Shown here: piece after piece, positions 6,947-15,310 of the stretch | Layout of the letters: each line of letters starts with the position of its first letter | Numbering within the stretch: position 1 is the stretch's first letter | Source of the DNA: Bifidobacterium breve | GTDB lineage: Bacteria > Actinomycetota > Acidimicrobiia > Acidimicrobiales > Acidimicrobilacustridaceae | DNA: 64,000 nt | Direction: 5' to 3' | NCBI GenBank assembly: GCA_945878725.1 | Contig: CAMCTY010000012.1 | Coordinates: forward strand, 1 to 64,000 | The notes under the pieces: model-generated | Told to the model about the DNA's origin: nothing | The model's database searches: none | The model's input: the letters and a program-made list of their open reading frames with translations, nothing else | Position numbers and translations under genes: made by a program

Positions 6947-8590
6947 ATGAGTCAAAACAATCCCTCCACAAACCGCCCACGACTCGGCCTCCGCCGCACC
7001 GGAACCCTTCTCACTGCCGGCTCGGCTGTGATCGCAGGAGGAGCTCCGTTGCTTGCCACCAGTCCTGCTGCCGCCGACGACATCCTCACCGTTACCACCC
7101 TTAATGACAGCGGCACCGGTTCGCTTCGAGAAGCGATCGGCCTCGCCAACGCCGATGCCGATCAAGACACAATCGTGTTTTCAGTTTCTGGCACCATCGC
7201 ATTGTTGTCGGATCTGCCGCAGTTCGATCTTTACGGCGCCACTATTGTCGGCGAGGGCATCACAATCGACGGAAATGGTGCCTACAGCGTCTTCGACTTC
7301 AATGACATGCAGGACCGCACTGAAGTGCACATCTCGGGCATCACTATCGTCGACGGCCAGAATGGATACGGAGGCGCCATTCGCGTCGACTCAGATCAAT
7401 GGGTCGAAAGGATCGCTGAAATCTCCTTGACCGACGTGACGCTCACGGGCAGTACGAGCACCGGGAATGGCGGGGCCCTCTATCTTTACGGGGCCGACAC
7501 AATCTCAATTGTCAATTCTTCCGTCAGCGGAAATACATCTGGGTCTGACGGCGGGGGCGCTTTTATTGGCCAAGCCGGGACGATTTCAATCACGGGTAGC
7601 GAGTTCAGCGACAACACCGCATCGCGTGGTGGTGGCGTCTATGTAAATGGATTTAACTCGTTCTACACAGAAAAGCTGATCGTTATCGGAGGCTCATCCT
7701 TTAGCATCAACTCGTCCCAGTACGAGGGTGGCGGTCTATTTTTCGACGGAGGTACGGGAGATGTCGAGACCGTGATTTCGGCGGTTATGTCGGAGTCTGA
7801 CGTCATGGAGAACACCTCGGGCTCCGGTGGCGGCGGGGTCTTCTTGAGTGCAGGAAATCCAAGTTCGTTCACGCTGAACAGTTCAACGATCTCGAACAAC
7901 GACTCGAGCGGCGCCGGCGGCGGTCTCTACAGTATGGACGCTTGGGAAAATTCAATCGCCAATTCGACAATTACAGGCAATAATGCAGGCCTCAGCGGTG
8001 GAGCGATCTTTAACGCAGGGGGCGGTATCTCCATCACTGACTCAACGATCGCAGCGAACACGGGAGGCGGCAGCCAAGATGCTGGGGGTGTGCTTCTCGG
8101 GGGCTCGGCGATCGGGCCGCTGTCGATCGGCACCGCTGTGGAGACACCCGGTCAGGTAGCAATCTTCGGATCAATCATCGCCGGCAACAGCGGTCTTGAC
8201 ATTATGAATACGGACCAGGGGACACCGGCAGTTGTTGCGACCCGATCATTGATTGGCAGCTTGGGCGAAACACTCGACTTCACCGCTGGAACCGGAACCC
8301 AGATCGGAGTCGATCCGGCCGCTCTTCTGTTGGGGGCGCTCGCCGATAACGGCGGGCCCACACCCACTCACGCTCTGGGTGCTGGCAGCATCGCAATTGA
8401 CGCCGGTGGCGACGGATCCGACATGCCCCCATTCAATGGCAGCGAGTTCGACCAGCGTGGTGCAGGGTATGCCAGGATTTCCGATGGTTTTCTTGACGTC
8501 GGCGCCTTCGAGGTGCAGCCGGTCGTTCCCGACTCAACTACTACTACGGCGGCGGGGTCCAGTCCCGTGGTCCCAGTCTTCACTGGCTGA
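6947..8590 (+). CDS. Exported right-handed beta-helix (CSLREA-type) surface protein with C-terminal PVVPVFTG
   Basis: 547 residues. A long signal peptide (RRTGTLLTAGSAVIAGGAPL, cleavage near PAAADD; the paired Arg could hint at Tat export) leads into a CSLREA segment (NDSGTGSLREAIGLANADAD). Some 400 residues of beta-helix repeats follow (NSSVSGNTSG, GGGVYVNG, NSTITGNNAGLSGGAIF), then the end block AIDAGG..EFDQRGAG..DVGAFEVQP. A short Thr linker ends in SSPVVPVFTG. It resembles the 331 protein in architecture, so the two are probable paralogues. There is no membrane anchor or LPXTG. A strong hairpin follows the stop. The role is probably surface adhesion (inference). Confidence 0.82.
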   Translation: MSQNNPSTNRPRLGLRRTGTLLTAGSAVIAGGAPLLATSPAAADDILTVTTLNDSGTGSLREAIGLANADADQDTIVFSVSGTIALLSDLPQFDLYGATIVGEGITIDGNGAYSVFDFNDMQDRTEVHISGITIVDGQNGYGGAIRVDSDQWVERIAEISLTDVTLTGSTSTGNGGALYLYGADTISIVNSSVSGNTSGSDGGGAFIGQAGTISITGSEFSDNTASRGGGVYVNGFNSFYTEKLIVIGGSSFSINSSQYEGGGLFFDGGTGDVETVISAVMSESDVMENTSGSGGGGVFLSAGNPSSFTLNSSTISNNDSSGAGGGLYSMDAWENSIANSTITGNNAGLSGGAIFNAGGGISITDSTIAANTGGGSQDAGGVLLGGSAIGPLSIGTAVETPGQVAIFGSIIAGNSGLDIMNTDQGTPAVVATRSLIGSLGETLDFTAGTGTQIGVDPAALLLGALADNGGPTPTHALGAGSIAIDAGGDGSDMPPFNGSEFDQRGAGYARISDGFLDVGAFEVQPVVPDSTTTTAAGSSPVVPVFTG

Positions 8591-8604
8591 CCCCACCTGA
8601 TCTT

Positions 8605-8641
8605 GACGACAAGGGCCGGCCGAGGGCCGGTCCTTGTCGTG
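8605..8641 (+). terminator. Strong hairpin after the beta-helix gene
   Basis: ACGACAAGGGCCGGCC pairs with GGCCGGTCCTTGTCGT around a very short loop, giving a stem of about 16 bp with one mismatch. There is no U-tract, as is common for actinobacterial terminators. It lies 15 bases past the stop codon at 8590. Confidence 0.75.
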
Positions 8642-8715
8642 ACCGGCACCGGTGCGTCCCGTCAAGTAGAGCTGTAAATGCCTTCGTCTTGTGAAGTGCG
8701 GATTTGTGGGAAGAC

Positions 8716-8746
8716 AGCGCCCTACGAGACCTGCATCGATCTTCAT
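8716..8746. repeat. 31-bp direct repeat, left copy (flanks the DUF222-HNH gene)
   Basis: Matches 10419-10449 at 29 of 31 positions. Read on the minus strand it encodes MKIDAGLVGR, the last residues of the SDR at 10417, but here it is an orphan fragment without a stop codon. The two copies bracket the HNH gene. Confidence 0.85.
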
Positions 8747-8759
8747 AGGGCTCGTTGCA

Positions 8760-10313
8760 TCACACGACCATAACGAACTCGATGTCGGAGACCTCTCTCC
8801 GAAAAACGGGCGCCTCGAGGTGTTCGGGCATCGACGACCTGGTCCACCCCTTAGGTGAGTGCACGGTGAATTCACCATCTACCGCGAGCTCCATTTGGTA
8901 GCCCGATTTATGAAACTCACGATGATGGGTACCGCATAACAACACCATTCGGTTGACATCGGTTTTGCCGCCGTCGATCCAATGGTCGACATGGTGCACG
9001 TCGCAGAATCTGGGTTTCGTTCGACAACCAGGCGCCCGACAATGCCGATCTCGAGCAATGATCGCCCGTCGTTGCCAGGATTTCGCTGTTCGAACCGTCC
9101 GGCCGAGCCGCAACAGTTGCGAACCATTCGTAAGCACTGCTTGCACGACCGAGTCGCATGACAATGTCGACATCGCCGGTGCATCGACCAGCATCCCCTC
9201 GGCCGTCACGCCATCGCCGTGATGGCCCATCGCTTCGGTGAACCATGCTTTCTCGGCCGCTGACCAACCATTACGTGCGGCCAACGAATCGACATCAGCC
9301 ACTGTGGACACGCCTGCGCCGCGAAGACCAGCGGCACGAAGTTCCTGTACGTCAAAAACCAACGACACATGGGGCTGAAAACGCCCGGACTCACCATCGC
9401 CATCGCGATGTGCGAGCGCAAACGAACACACCGCCACAAGCGCGTCGGCCTGACGCTTGCCTGTTGTGCGTCGTTCGCCAACCACTTCACCGTTTTCGTC
9501 GAGCTCATCAGGAATATCGAAGACACGGATCGCAGCATCCACGATGGCGGCCTCTGTTGCGTTTAATTGCCCCTGCAGCACAAAGCTGCCGTCAAAGCCT
9601 TGATCCAGATACACGCCTGACGGTCGCTCACGAAAATCTTCAGCACCGTCGGCGGATTCGGCCGCTCGCACCCACTGGCGCATGGCAACAGCGGTTTGCT
9701 CGACATCGAGCGGAGCAATTGCGCGCACAACCCCAGGCGCGTGATCAGCAAACAACGACACAAACCGCCGCGGCACCGCAGCCACAAGCACATCTACCTG
9801 TGCGCCACTCAGCACACCCGACGACCACGCCACACCCACCTCGGGCCACGACTCCAGACGTTCCACCCGCCGCGCTTCAACAGTTGCGGCCTTGCGCCCT
9901 AATCCAGCGCGATCAGCGAACCAGCCTCGCAACGAACTAGCCCCATCGTTACGCCACACTTCGCCAGCGTCGAAGCGGACCTCAGCCTCGGCCACCAGCG
10001 CACTCAACCGGTCGATTTGCGAACGTAACGAGACCAGCGCCACACCATCGGCCGGTACGCCCGAGCGAGCGAACCCTTCAACCGTTCGCTGCAGCGACGC
10101 CAGACACGGACCAAACCCAAACGGCACCTCATCCGCACAACTCGATTCCGAACTCGTGCCAACGCCACTGGCCGACCCCGAGATAGCCGCCTCGAGAAAT
10201 GCCCGTCGACAGCGACGCCGCACCCGATTCAGGCGTACGAGACCCTCGCTCTGTTCTTCATGAAGCCGCACGTCTGTAGATGACGGCACGGCTTCGGTGG
10301 CATTTTCGAACAT
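8760..10313 (-). CDS. DUF222 / 13E12-repeat-family HNH endonuclease
   Basis: 517 residues from MFENATEAVPSS, the start chosen because its ATG lies in the SOS box and 7 bases after a -10 element. The first 350 residues are the DUF222 domain (LRGWFADRAGLGRKAATVEARRVERL, with GKRQADALVAV). The C-terminus carries a complete HNH/zinc module: CRAPGC, CDVHHVDHWIDGGKTDVNRM, LLCGTHHREFH. These proteins are multi-copy in Actinobacteria and some are induced by DNA damage; their exact role is unclear and a mobile or homing role has been suggested. A 31-bp direct repeat flanks the gene. It appears intact. Confidence 0.9.
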   Translation of the reverse strand: MFENATEAVPSSTDVRLHEEQSEGLVRLNRVRRRCRRAFLEAAISGSASGVGTSSESSCADEVPFGFGPCLASLQRTVEGFARSGVPADGVALVSLRSQIDRLSALVAEAEVRFDAGEVWRNDGASSLRGWFADRAGLGRKAATVEARRVERLESWPEVGVAWSSGVLSGAQVDVLVAAVPRRFVSLFADHAPGVVRAIAPLDVEQTAVAMRQWVRAAESADGAEDFRERPSGVYLDQGFDGSFVLQGQLNATEAAIVDAAIRVFDIPDELDENGEVVGERRTTGKRQADALVAVCSFALAHRDGDGESGRFQPHVSLVFDVQELRAAGLRGAGVSTVADVDSLAARNGWSAAEKAWFTEAMGHHGDGVTAEGMLVDAPAMSTLSCDSVVQAVLTNGSQLLRLGRTVRTAKSWQRRAIIARDRHCRAPGCRTKPRFCDVHHVDHWIDGGKTDVNRMVLLCGTHHREFHKSGYQMELAVDGEFTVHSPKGWTRSSMPEHLEAPVFRREVSDIEFVMVV

Positions 10314-10321
10314 ACGTTCGA
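10306..10321. promoter_or_regulatory. LexA (SOS) box TCGAAC-ATAC-GTTCGA
   Basis: A perfect 16-bp palindrome matching the mycobacterial/actinobacterial LexA consensus TCGAAC-N4-GTTCGA. It covers the start codon of the HNH gene and touches the -10 element, so LexA binding would block transcription initiation. In Mycobacterium tuberculosis, 13E12-family genes are known members of the LexA regulon. Confidence 0.9.
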
Positions 10322-10348
10322 GTTTAGGGATGGGCTGTGACAGTCCAA
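10321..10348 (-). promoter_or_regulatory. Promoter of the HNH gene (TTGGAC - 16 bp - TAAACT)
   Basis: On the minus strand, -35 TTGGAC (10343-10348) and -10 TAAACT (10321-10326) are separated by 16 bp. The start codon begins 8 bases after the -10, so the transcript is probably leaderless. Confidence 0.7.
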
Positions 10349-10416
10349 ATAGGCCAAATGGCCTGATTCCGTCACCACACACTGAATGTCAACAAACGAA
10401 GACGGTTCCGGCTGTA

Positions 10417-11226
10417 TTAGCGACCTACGAGACCTGCATCAATCTTCATTTGCATGCCAGTCACGTAACGGGCCTCGTCGCTGGCGAGATAGACAACCGC
10501 GTTCGACACGTCTACTGACTCAATCATCTCAACCGGCATGGTGTTCATGAACACTGGTCCAACCGTGAAGGCGCGTTCCTCGATGAGTGCAGCGAGCCCG
10601 GGGACGTCGCCCATCGGCGTAGTCACGCCGGCTTGATGAATCGAGTTGGAGCGAATGTTGTATTCGCCGTATTCGATCGCCAGTGCGTTGACGAGTCCGA
10701 CGAGACCGTGTTTTGCTGCGGTGTAGGAAAGCGTAAATGGCTGCCCCTTGAGTCCAGCGGCAGAACTGATGACGATGAAGCAACCACCTTCGCCACGCTC
10801 AAGAAAATGTGGAAGCACCGCTTGCACCGTGTTGTACGCACCGGTGAGGTTGACGTCAATGACGTCCTGCCACTGATCCTGCGTGAGTTCGTGGGTCCGG
10901 GCCCAGTTGAGAATGCCGGCGTTAGCGACAACGGTGGTGATGCAACCGAGTTCGTTGATGCCCCGCTGTGCAAGAGCCTTCAACTGCCCGGGCTCACGCA
11001 CGTCGACGTGGTCCCAGATGACTCGCTGGCCAGTTGCCTCAACGAGACGAACGGTTTCAGCGAGATCTTGAGGTGTCGCAGGCACTACGCCGCTGGTGCC
11101 AACGGGGCCGCAGATATCGCTGATGATGACGTCGGCACCTTCCTCGGCCATGCGGACTGCGTGCGAGCGACCCTGACCCCGGGCTGCACCGGTGATGAAC
11201 GCGACTTTGCCGGTAAGACGACCCAT
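10417..11226 (-). CDS. Mycofactocin-coupled-type SDR family oxidoreductase
   Basis: 269 residues. The Rossmann motif GAARGQGRSHAVRMAEEGAD and the insertion after the second strand (DICGPVGTSG..PATPQDLAETVRLVEATGQRV) are typical of the SDR subfamily thought to work with mycofactocin instead of exchangeable NAD. NAG (VVANAGIL), Ser (SSAAG) and YxxxK (YTAAK) catalytic residues are present. AGGGGG precedes the ATG. The substrate is unknown, likely an alcohol. Its last 31 bases are duplicated beyond the HNH gene. Confidence 0.85.
   Translation of the reverse strand: MGRLTGKVAFITGAARGQGRSHAVRMAEEGADVIISDICGPVGTSGVVPATPQDLAETVRLVEATGQRVIWDHVDVREPGQLKALAQRGINELGCITTVVANAGILNWARTHELTQDQWQDVIDVNLTGAYNTVQAVLPHFLERGEGGCFIVISSAAGLKGQPFTLSYTAAKHGLVGLVNALAIEYGEYNIRSNSIHQAGVTTPMGDVPGLAALIEERAFTVGPVFMNTMPVEMIESVDVSNAVVYLASDEARYVTGMQMKIDAGLVGR
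10419..10449. repeat. 31-bp direct repeat, right copy (3' end of SDR gene)
   Basis: This copy contains the SDR stop-codon region and its terminal MKIDAGLVGR codons; 29 of 31 bases match 8716-8746. It lies upstream of the HNH gene in the direction of that gene's transcription. Confidence 0.85.
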
Positions 11227-11364
11227 GACAACCCCCTGAAGAATGATGAACGATCGACCGAAAGCGGTGGACCAGTGGGCGAACCATACTCCCTGATTGC
11301 GTACCGAGGACGAGATTCCGTCGTCACATGATCGTTAGAAAACCGGAACGGTTGGCTTGAACTC

Positions 11365-12102
11365 TCAGAGATCCGAGCGACCGAGTTGGGCGATCTCGCG
11401 CGGCGCACTGAAGCGCACGACTGCCTCGATAGCCATAGCGAGCGTCATGACCGAATCCTGCAGTTCTCGTTCAAATTCGGCGGCCGCTGAATCTGCTTGG
11501 CCCATGTAATTCGAGATCACGCGTATTCCCGTGACCGGCACTCCGTGCATCTCACACACTGCAGCCACGGCAGCCGATTCCATGTCCACTGCGATCGCGC
11601 CACTTTGGTCGAGCATCACGAGTTCTTCAGCTGTCTCCCCGAATGAATTCCCGGTGGAGATGACTCCCGTCTGCCATCCAAGCTCCGCAGCCATCGATCC
11701 GACAGGCAGCGCAGGAAACGAGCCGACCCCCAGTTCCTGGAACCCCGGAAGAGGAATACGCCTGTCGTGATACACGAATCGCTCACGAGCCAGAACCACA
11801 TCGCCGATCTTCATCGTCTCCGAGCGTCGACCGCCGGCGGTCCCAGCGGTGATCACCAGATCAGGATCAAACGTGGTGATTGCAAACATCGAGCTGATCG
11901 TCGCTCCATCCGTTCCGATCAGGTCGACACCAAGGCGCGGGTGACGCCCGTTTACCATCACGGTGACAACGCAGCCGTCGATCTCACATTGGAATGCCTG
12001 AAGAGGCAACGGCGTCTCGAGCGGAACCGACACGGCGCCTAGCCGTTGCACCAGCGGTTCGGCCTCGGCACGCATCGCCATGATCACAACTATCGACTTC
12101 AT
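11365..12102 (-). CDS. MTA/SAH nucleosidase-like protein (phosphorylase superfamily)
   Basis: 245 residues from MKSIVVIMAMRAEAEPL. Features of the 5'-methylthioadenosine/S-adenosylhomocysteine nucleosidase family are visible: the N-terminal beta-strand and AMRAEAEPL, GTAGG in the middle, and the purine/ribose-binding segment AVDMESAAVAAVCEMHGVPVTGIRVISNY with catalytic Asp late in the chain. It would cleave adenosyl thioethers to adenine and a thioribose or homocysteine in the cytosol. Another nucleoside phosphorylase activity is possible. It is a single gene, not coupled to the SDR downstream. Confidence 0.75.
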   Translation of the reverse strand: MKSIVVIMAMRAEAEPLVQRLGAVSVPLETPLPLQAFQCEIDGCVVTVMVNGRHPRLGVDLIGTDGATISSMFAITTFDPDLVITAGTAGGRRSETMKIGDVVLARERFVYHDRRIPLPGFQELGVGSFPALPVGSMAAELGWQTGVISTGNSFGETAEELVMLDQSGAIAVDMESAAVAAVCEMHGVPVTGIRVISNYMGQADSAAAEFERELQDSVMTLAMAIEAVVRFSAPREIAQLGRSDL

Positions 12103-12254
12103 CCTGAGCAACCCCGATCGTTGTGCCGGCGCGGTCGGGAAGCATCCGAAAATAGCCCCGCCCGCGTCCCGGTCCGTTCCGAAGAATAATCGCTCGAGTA
12201 CCGATGCTCTCCCATCAAGTCGAGGCCAAACCTTCTTCTCGCCGAACCATCTCC

Positions 12255-12260
12255 TAAGGT
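12255..12260 (+). promoter_or_regulatory. -10 hexamer TAAGGT for leaderless start
   Basis: TAAGGT ends six bases before the ATG at 12267 with no ribosome site between, the same layout as at 6947 and 26153. Confidence 0.45.
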
Positions 12261-12266
12261 CGCACC

Positions 12267-12761
12267 ATGATCACTGCGCAGCAAAATGTCGGTCGACGAA
12301 TCATCCTCGCCCTTGCCCTCTCTCTGGGCCTTCTCGCCGTCGGCTGTTCCAGCGGAAGTGACTCGATGTACGTCACAACGAGTTCCACTACGACAACTGC
12401 AGTCAACAGCACCAAGCCACAGGTCTCTAGCATTCTCGACAAACAGGCACAGACCGTGCTCGATCAGTTGCTCCAGTACCCAACTGGCTCCCAAGCACAG
12501 GTGTCGTCAGCAATCCTCACCATTGCGCCCGGAGTCTCGACTGGCCTGCACAAACACGATGCGCCCATGTACGCATACATCCTTGAAGGCACTCTCACTG
12601 TGACCTACGACGGTGGAATCGTGAAGGAGTACTCCGCCGGTTCCGCGATTCTTGAAGCCGTTGGCACACCGCATAACGGTGAAAACAAAACCGATAAGCC
12701 GGTCAAGATTTTGGTAGTCAATATGGGCGCCGAAGGCGTGGCGAATTCCGTCACGCTGTAA
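12267..12761 (+). CDS. Cupin-domain lipoprotein
   Basis: 164 residues. A lipoprotein signal (ALALSLGLLAVGC, lipobox Cys near residue 27) is followed by a Ser/Thr linker and a single cupin domain: LTIAPGVSTGLHKHDAPMYAYILEGTLTV gives cupin motif 1 with two His and a Glu-like position, and AGSAILEAVGTPHNG gives motif 2 with His. It is probably an extracytoplasmic metal-binding cupin of unknown ligand. A broken copy lies at 6629-6850. The gene converges on the hydrolase gene at 12774 with only 12 bases between the stops. Confidence 0.8.
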   Translation: MITAQQNVGRRIILALALSLGLLAVGCSSGSDSMYVTTSSTTTTAVNSTKPQVSSILDKQAQTVLDQLLQYPTGSQAQVSSAILTIAPGVSTGLHKHDAPMYAYILEGTLTVTYDGGIVKEYSAGSAILEAVGTPHNGENKTDKPVKILVVNMGAEGVANSVTL

Positions 12762-12773
12762 CGCGATGCTCGC

Positions 12774-14048
12774 TTAGGAGACCGGTTCGCTCCAACGCGC
12801 GAGTTCGGTACGAAGCCAACCGTTCTCCCAGAAGCTCACATCGCCACCATTGTTGAGCAAGTGCTGATGTGCATTCGCCATTAACGAACGAAGGCGCGGA
12901 TTCGCTGATTCGGTCTGCGCGATCGCTTCACCCAACTTGAGAGCAAGCGGCGCATCGCCACGCGCGAGTGCCGCCTCCGCTCGATCAAGCCCTGCGTCAG
13001 TTCCGGTGAGCGCAAGAAGTTCCGCGAGCGCGGCCGGAGCACTGTCGGCATAGAACTCCGTCGTTGATCTCAATTTGAACCAACCGACGTATTCCTCCCA
13101 GAACGTACGCACCGCCCAGGAGATCTTCCCGTATCCCTCGCCGACTCGCAGTTCTGGCGGAAGTTTGATCGAGTCCATGAGCGTCCACATATCAATCTGA
13201 GCATTGAACCCTTTGAGCGCTTCTCCATGCACGTAAACAACTGCGTTATGAAGGCGCTCCAGCGAGGCCTCAATCAGTTCAGCACCGACAATTGGCTCAA
13301 AGCGCCCAGTTACGAGCATCTCGGGGCGAAGTTCCCGCACAAATCGATTTGTTGCGAGTTGTGGCTCAACAAATCGGTATTTGTCGCCGCGGATCGTGTT
13401 GACGTTCGGGAAGTGCGGGAACAACGGACCGAACAAGTTACTCACGAGAGCAATCTTGTGATCAGGGAGCCAAACGATCAGACAGTCAGTCGTTTCACCA
13501 GTAGCCGCAAACAGGTCAATACGAAGGCCATCAATAGTGAGCGAGAGTCGATCTTCGAAAAGAATGTCGGGCATTGGCTCTGACTGTGCCATTGAGACGC
13601 CGGGATTCTCTTTGGCAATGCGCATCGCATCAGTGCCAAGCATGTCGAACCAGATCGCAGCAGTTCGCATCCGTAGCCCCTGAATGCGCTTGTCATCACG
13701 CTGGTGCGCGGGGTTGTTGGCCTGCGCGACGTACTTCGTCCCCGGTTCTTTAAACAGATCGACGCCGCCGACGTGATCAACATGGCCCTGGGTCGTGAAG
13801 ATGTAATGGGTAGGCCCGGGGCGGATCGCATCGAACACGCGCTTGTGATGCGGAGCTTCATAGCCCATGCCCGTGTTGACAATGATGCGACCGTTGTCAG
13901 TGAGGATCATGTACGTGGCAGTGGTTCCCCCTGATCGATAGATGAGGCCGTCGACGATCGGATACGCCGGATCGTCATAAACCGGGGTGAGCAATTCTTT
14001 GCCCGGGCGAGTGTCGATGAGATGGTCGACCTGCTCTTGGATGTTCAT
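12774..14048 (-). CDS. Metallo-beta-lactamase-fold hydrolase, alkylsulfatase-like, with His-to-Gln change
   Basis: 424 residues. The MBL-fold motif reads TTQGHVDHVGG where the family has THxHxDHxGG, so the first metal His is replaced by Gln (about residue 103). The middle (CLIVWLPDHKIALVSNLFGPLFPHFPNV) and the helical C-terminal half (LLALTGTDAGLDRAEAALARGDAPLALKLGEAI, TPR-like) resemble the alkylsulfatase dimerisation region. It could cleave sulfate esters, but the altered site leaves this open. It is the last gene of the long minus-strand operon, coupled (ATGA) to the sulfotransferase gene. Confidence 0.7.
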   Translation of the reverse strand: MNIQEQVDHLIDTRPGKELLTPVYDDPAYPIVDGLIYRSGGTTATYMILTDNGRIIVNTGMGYEAPHHKRVFDAIRPGPTHYIFTTQGHVDHVGGVDLFKEPGTKYVAQANNPAHQRDDKRIQGLRMRTAAIWFDMLGTDAMRIAKENPGVSMAQSEPMPDILFEDRLSLTIDGLRIDLFAATGETTDCLIVWLPDHKIALVSNLFGPLFPHFPNVNTIRGDKYRFVEPQLATNRFVRELRPEMLVTGRFEPIVGAELIEASLERLHNAVVYVHGEALKGFNAQIDMWTLMDSIKLPPELRVGEGYGKISWAVRTFWEEYVGWFKLRSTTEFYADSAPAALAELLALTGTDAGLDRAEAALARGDAPLALKLGEAIAQTESANPRLRSLMANAHQHLLNNGGDVSFWENGWLRTELARWSEPVS

Positions 14049-15298
14049 TTGACCTCAATTTGTACGGGAAATGCCTTCATGTAGTCGTTAAAGCGCGTCC
14101 GAACCTCTTCGGGGGTGATGTCAAAGTCACCGCGAAGGTCATAAACAACGCGCCCCTCTTTGCCGCGGGGATGTGCTGCTTGATGGGCAGCAACTTCGGC
14201 TTTGGCTGTGTCGGTGAATTCAATACCGGCCATGTCATAAATGCGCTGCAAGGTCCCCAGTTCATCGGCCATGTATTCATGAAAAAACACGTCGACTGTT
14301 CGGTCCGGTGGGAGCAGATGCCGATCACGAAGGGAAGAATCAAGAAGACGGCCAATACGGTCGATCCAATAGTCGCGATACCACTCAGGATTCGACGTCT
14401 TATAAGACGTGCGCGCGCCGTAGGTCAGCATCGTGATCGTCGACTGCACGACTGCAACGGGATCTCGATGAGTAACAACAACCGTGGCATCAGGAAAGGT
14501 TGTCATCAACGGCCCGATTTGCTCAAGGTGCTGTGGCGACTTCAACACCCAACGCTCGCGCGGCCGATACCACTGCATGATCTGAAGCACCGTCTTCATG
14601 TACGCGTAATGAGGCGTCTGATCGTGAGCGAGGAAGTAGTCACGCCACTTCGGAGTTCTTGCCACCCACTCGAGGTTGTAGCTCGTGAAATCCGGTGTCA
14701 TGAGCTCAAGTTCCTCATGGACGTGATCGGGGTTCATCGGATGCATCGCGGCGATGAACGGTGCTCCCGCTTGCATCGCTTCCCACTGGCCTTGGCACCG
14801 ATTCCAACGGGGATCAACGCCATCGGCAGGCGTCTCTTCCCGGGGATCAGGAACCGGTTCGTACGATTCCCACAACGGCATTGACCGGAATCGACTGTCG
14901 GCAGCAAGCAAGTTCACAAGATTCGTGGTGCCGGAGCGAGGAAGTCCGATCACAATGACTGGCTTTTCGATCGGGATATCGAGAATCTCGGGATGTTGTT
15001 TCAGCAGTTCACGAATGCGCAGTCGATTCGATGCATACCGGACGCAATCGCCAAACATCATCATTCGGCCTAGTCCGGTGCGCTCGGGATCGGCGTTCAT
15101 TTCATCGAGCTGAATCTCGAGCCGCTCGCGGAAATCTTCGGGACCGAAATCACTCAGGCCTGTCTGCCCGATCGCGGCGGCACAAACTGCATCAACAGTT
15201 AGTTCGGTGGTTTGAGTCTCCCCAAATTCGAGCCCCATGCGCTGCATGTCGTTGAGGACAGGATTTCCGAGATCGTCGATACGAATTTCGTTCGCCAT
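14045..15298 (-). CDS. Sulfotransferase family protein
   Basis: 417 residues. The PAPS 5'-phosphosulfate loop is clear: PVIVIGLPRSGTTNLVNLLAADS (about 93-115). A 3'-phosphate-binding segment DATVVVTHRDPVAVVQS follows near 260. These enzymes move sulfate from PAPS to hydroxyl groups of lipids, sterols or glycans; the substrate here is unknown. It overlaps the MBL-hydrolase gene by four bases and lies 12 bases after the SDR gene, so it is co-transcribed. Having both an ester-forming and a possible ester-cleaving enzyme in one operon is notable. Confidence 0.85.
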   Translation of the reverse strand: MANEIRIDDLGNPVLNDMQRMGLEFGETQTTELTVDAVCAAAIGQTGLSDFGPEDFRERLEIQLDEMNADPERTGLGRMMMFGDCVRYASNRLRIRELLKQHPEILDIPIEKPVIVIGLPRSGTTNLVNLLAADSRFRSMPLWESYEPVPDPREETPADGVDPRWNRCQGQWEAMQAGAPFIAAMHPMNPDHVHEELELMTPDFTSYNLEWVARTPKWRDYFLAHDQTPHYAYMKTVLQIMQWYRPRERWVLKSPQHLEQIGPLMTTFPDATVVVTHRDPVAVVQSTITMLTYGARTSYKTSNPEWYRDYWIDRIGRLLDSSLRDRHLLPPDRTVDVFFHEYMADELGTLQRIYDMAGIEFTDTAKAEVAAHQAAHPRGKEGRVVYDLRGDFDITPEEVRTRFNDYMKAFPVQIEVK

Positions 15299-15310
15299 TC
15301 CGACCCCTAC

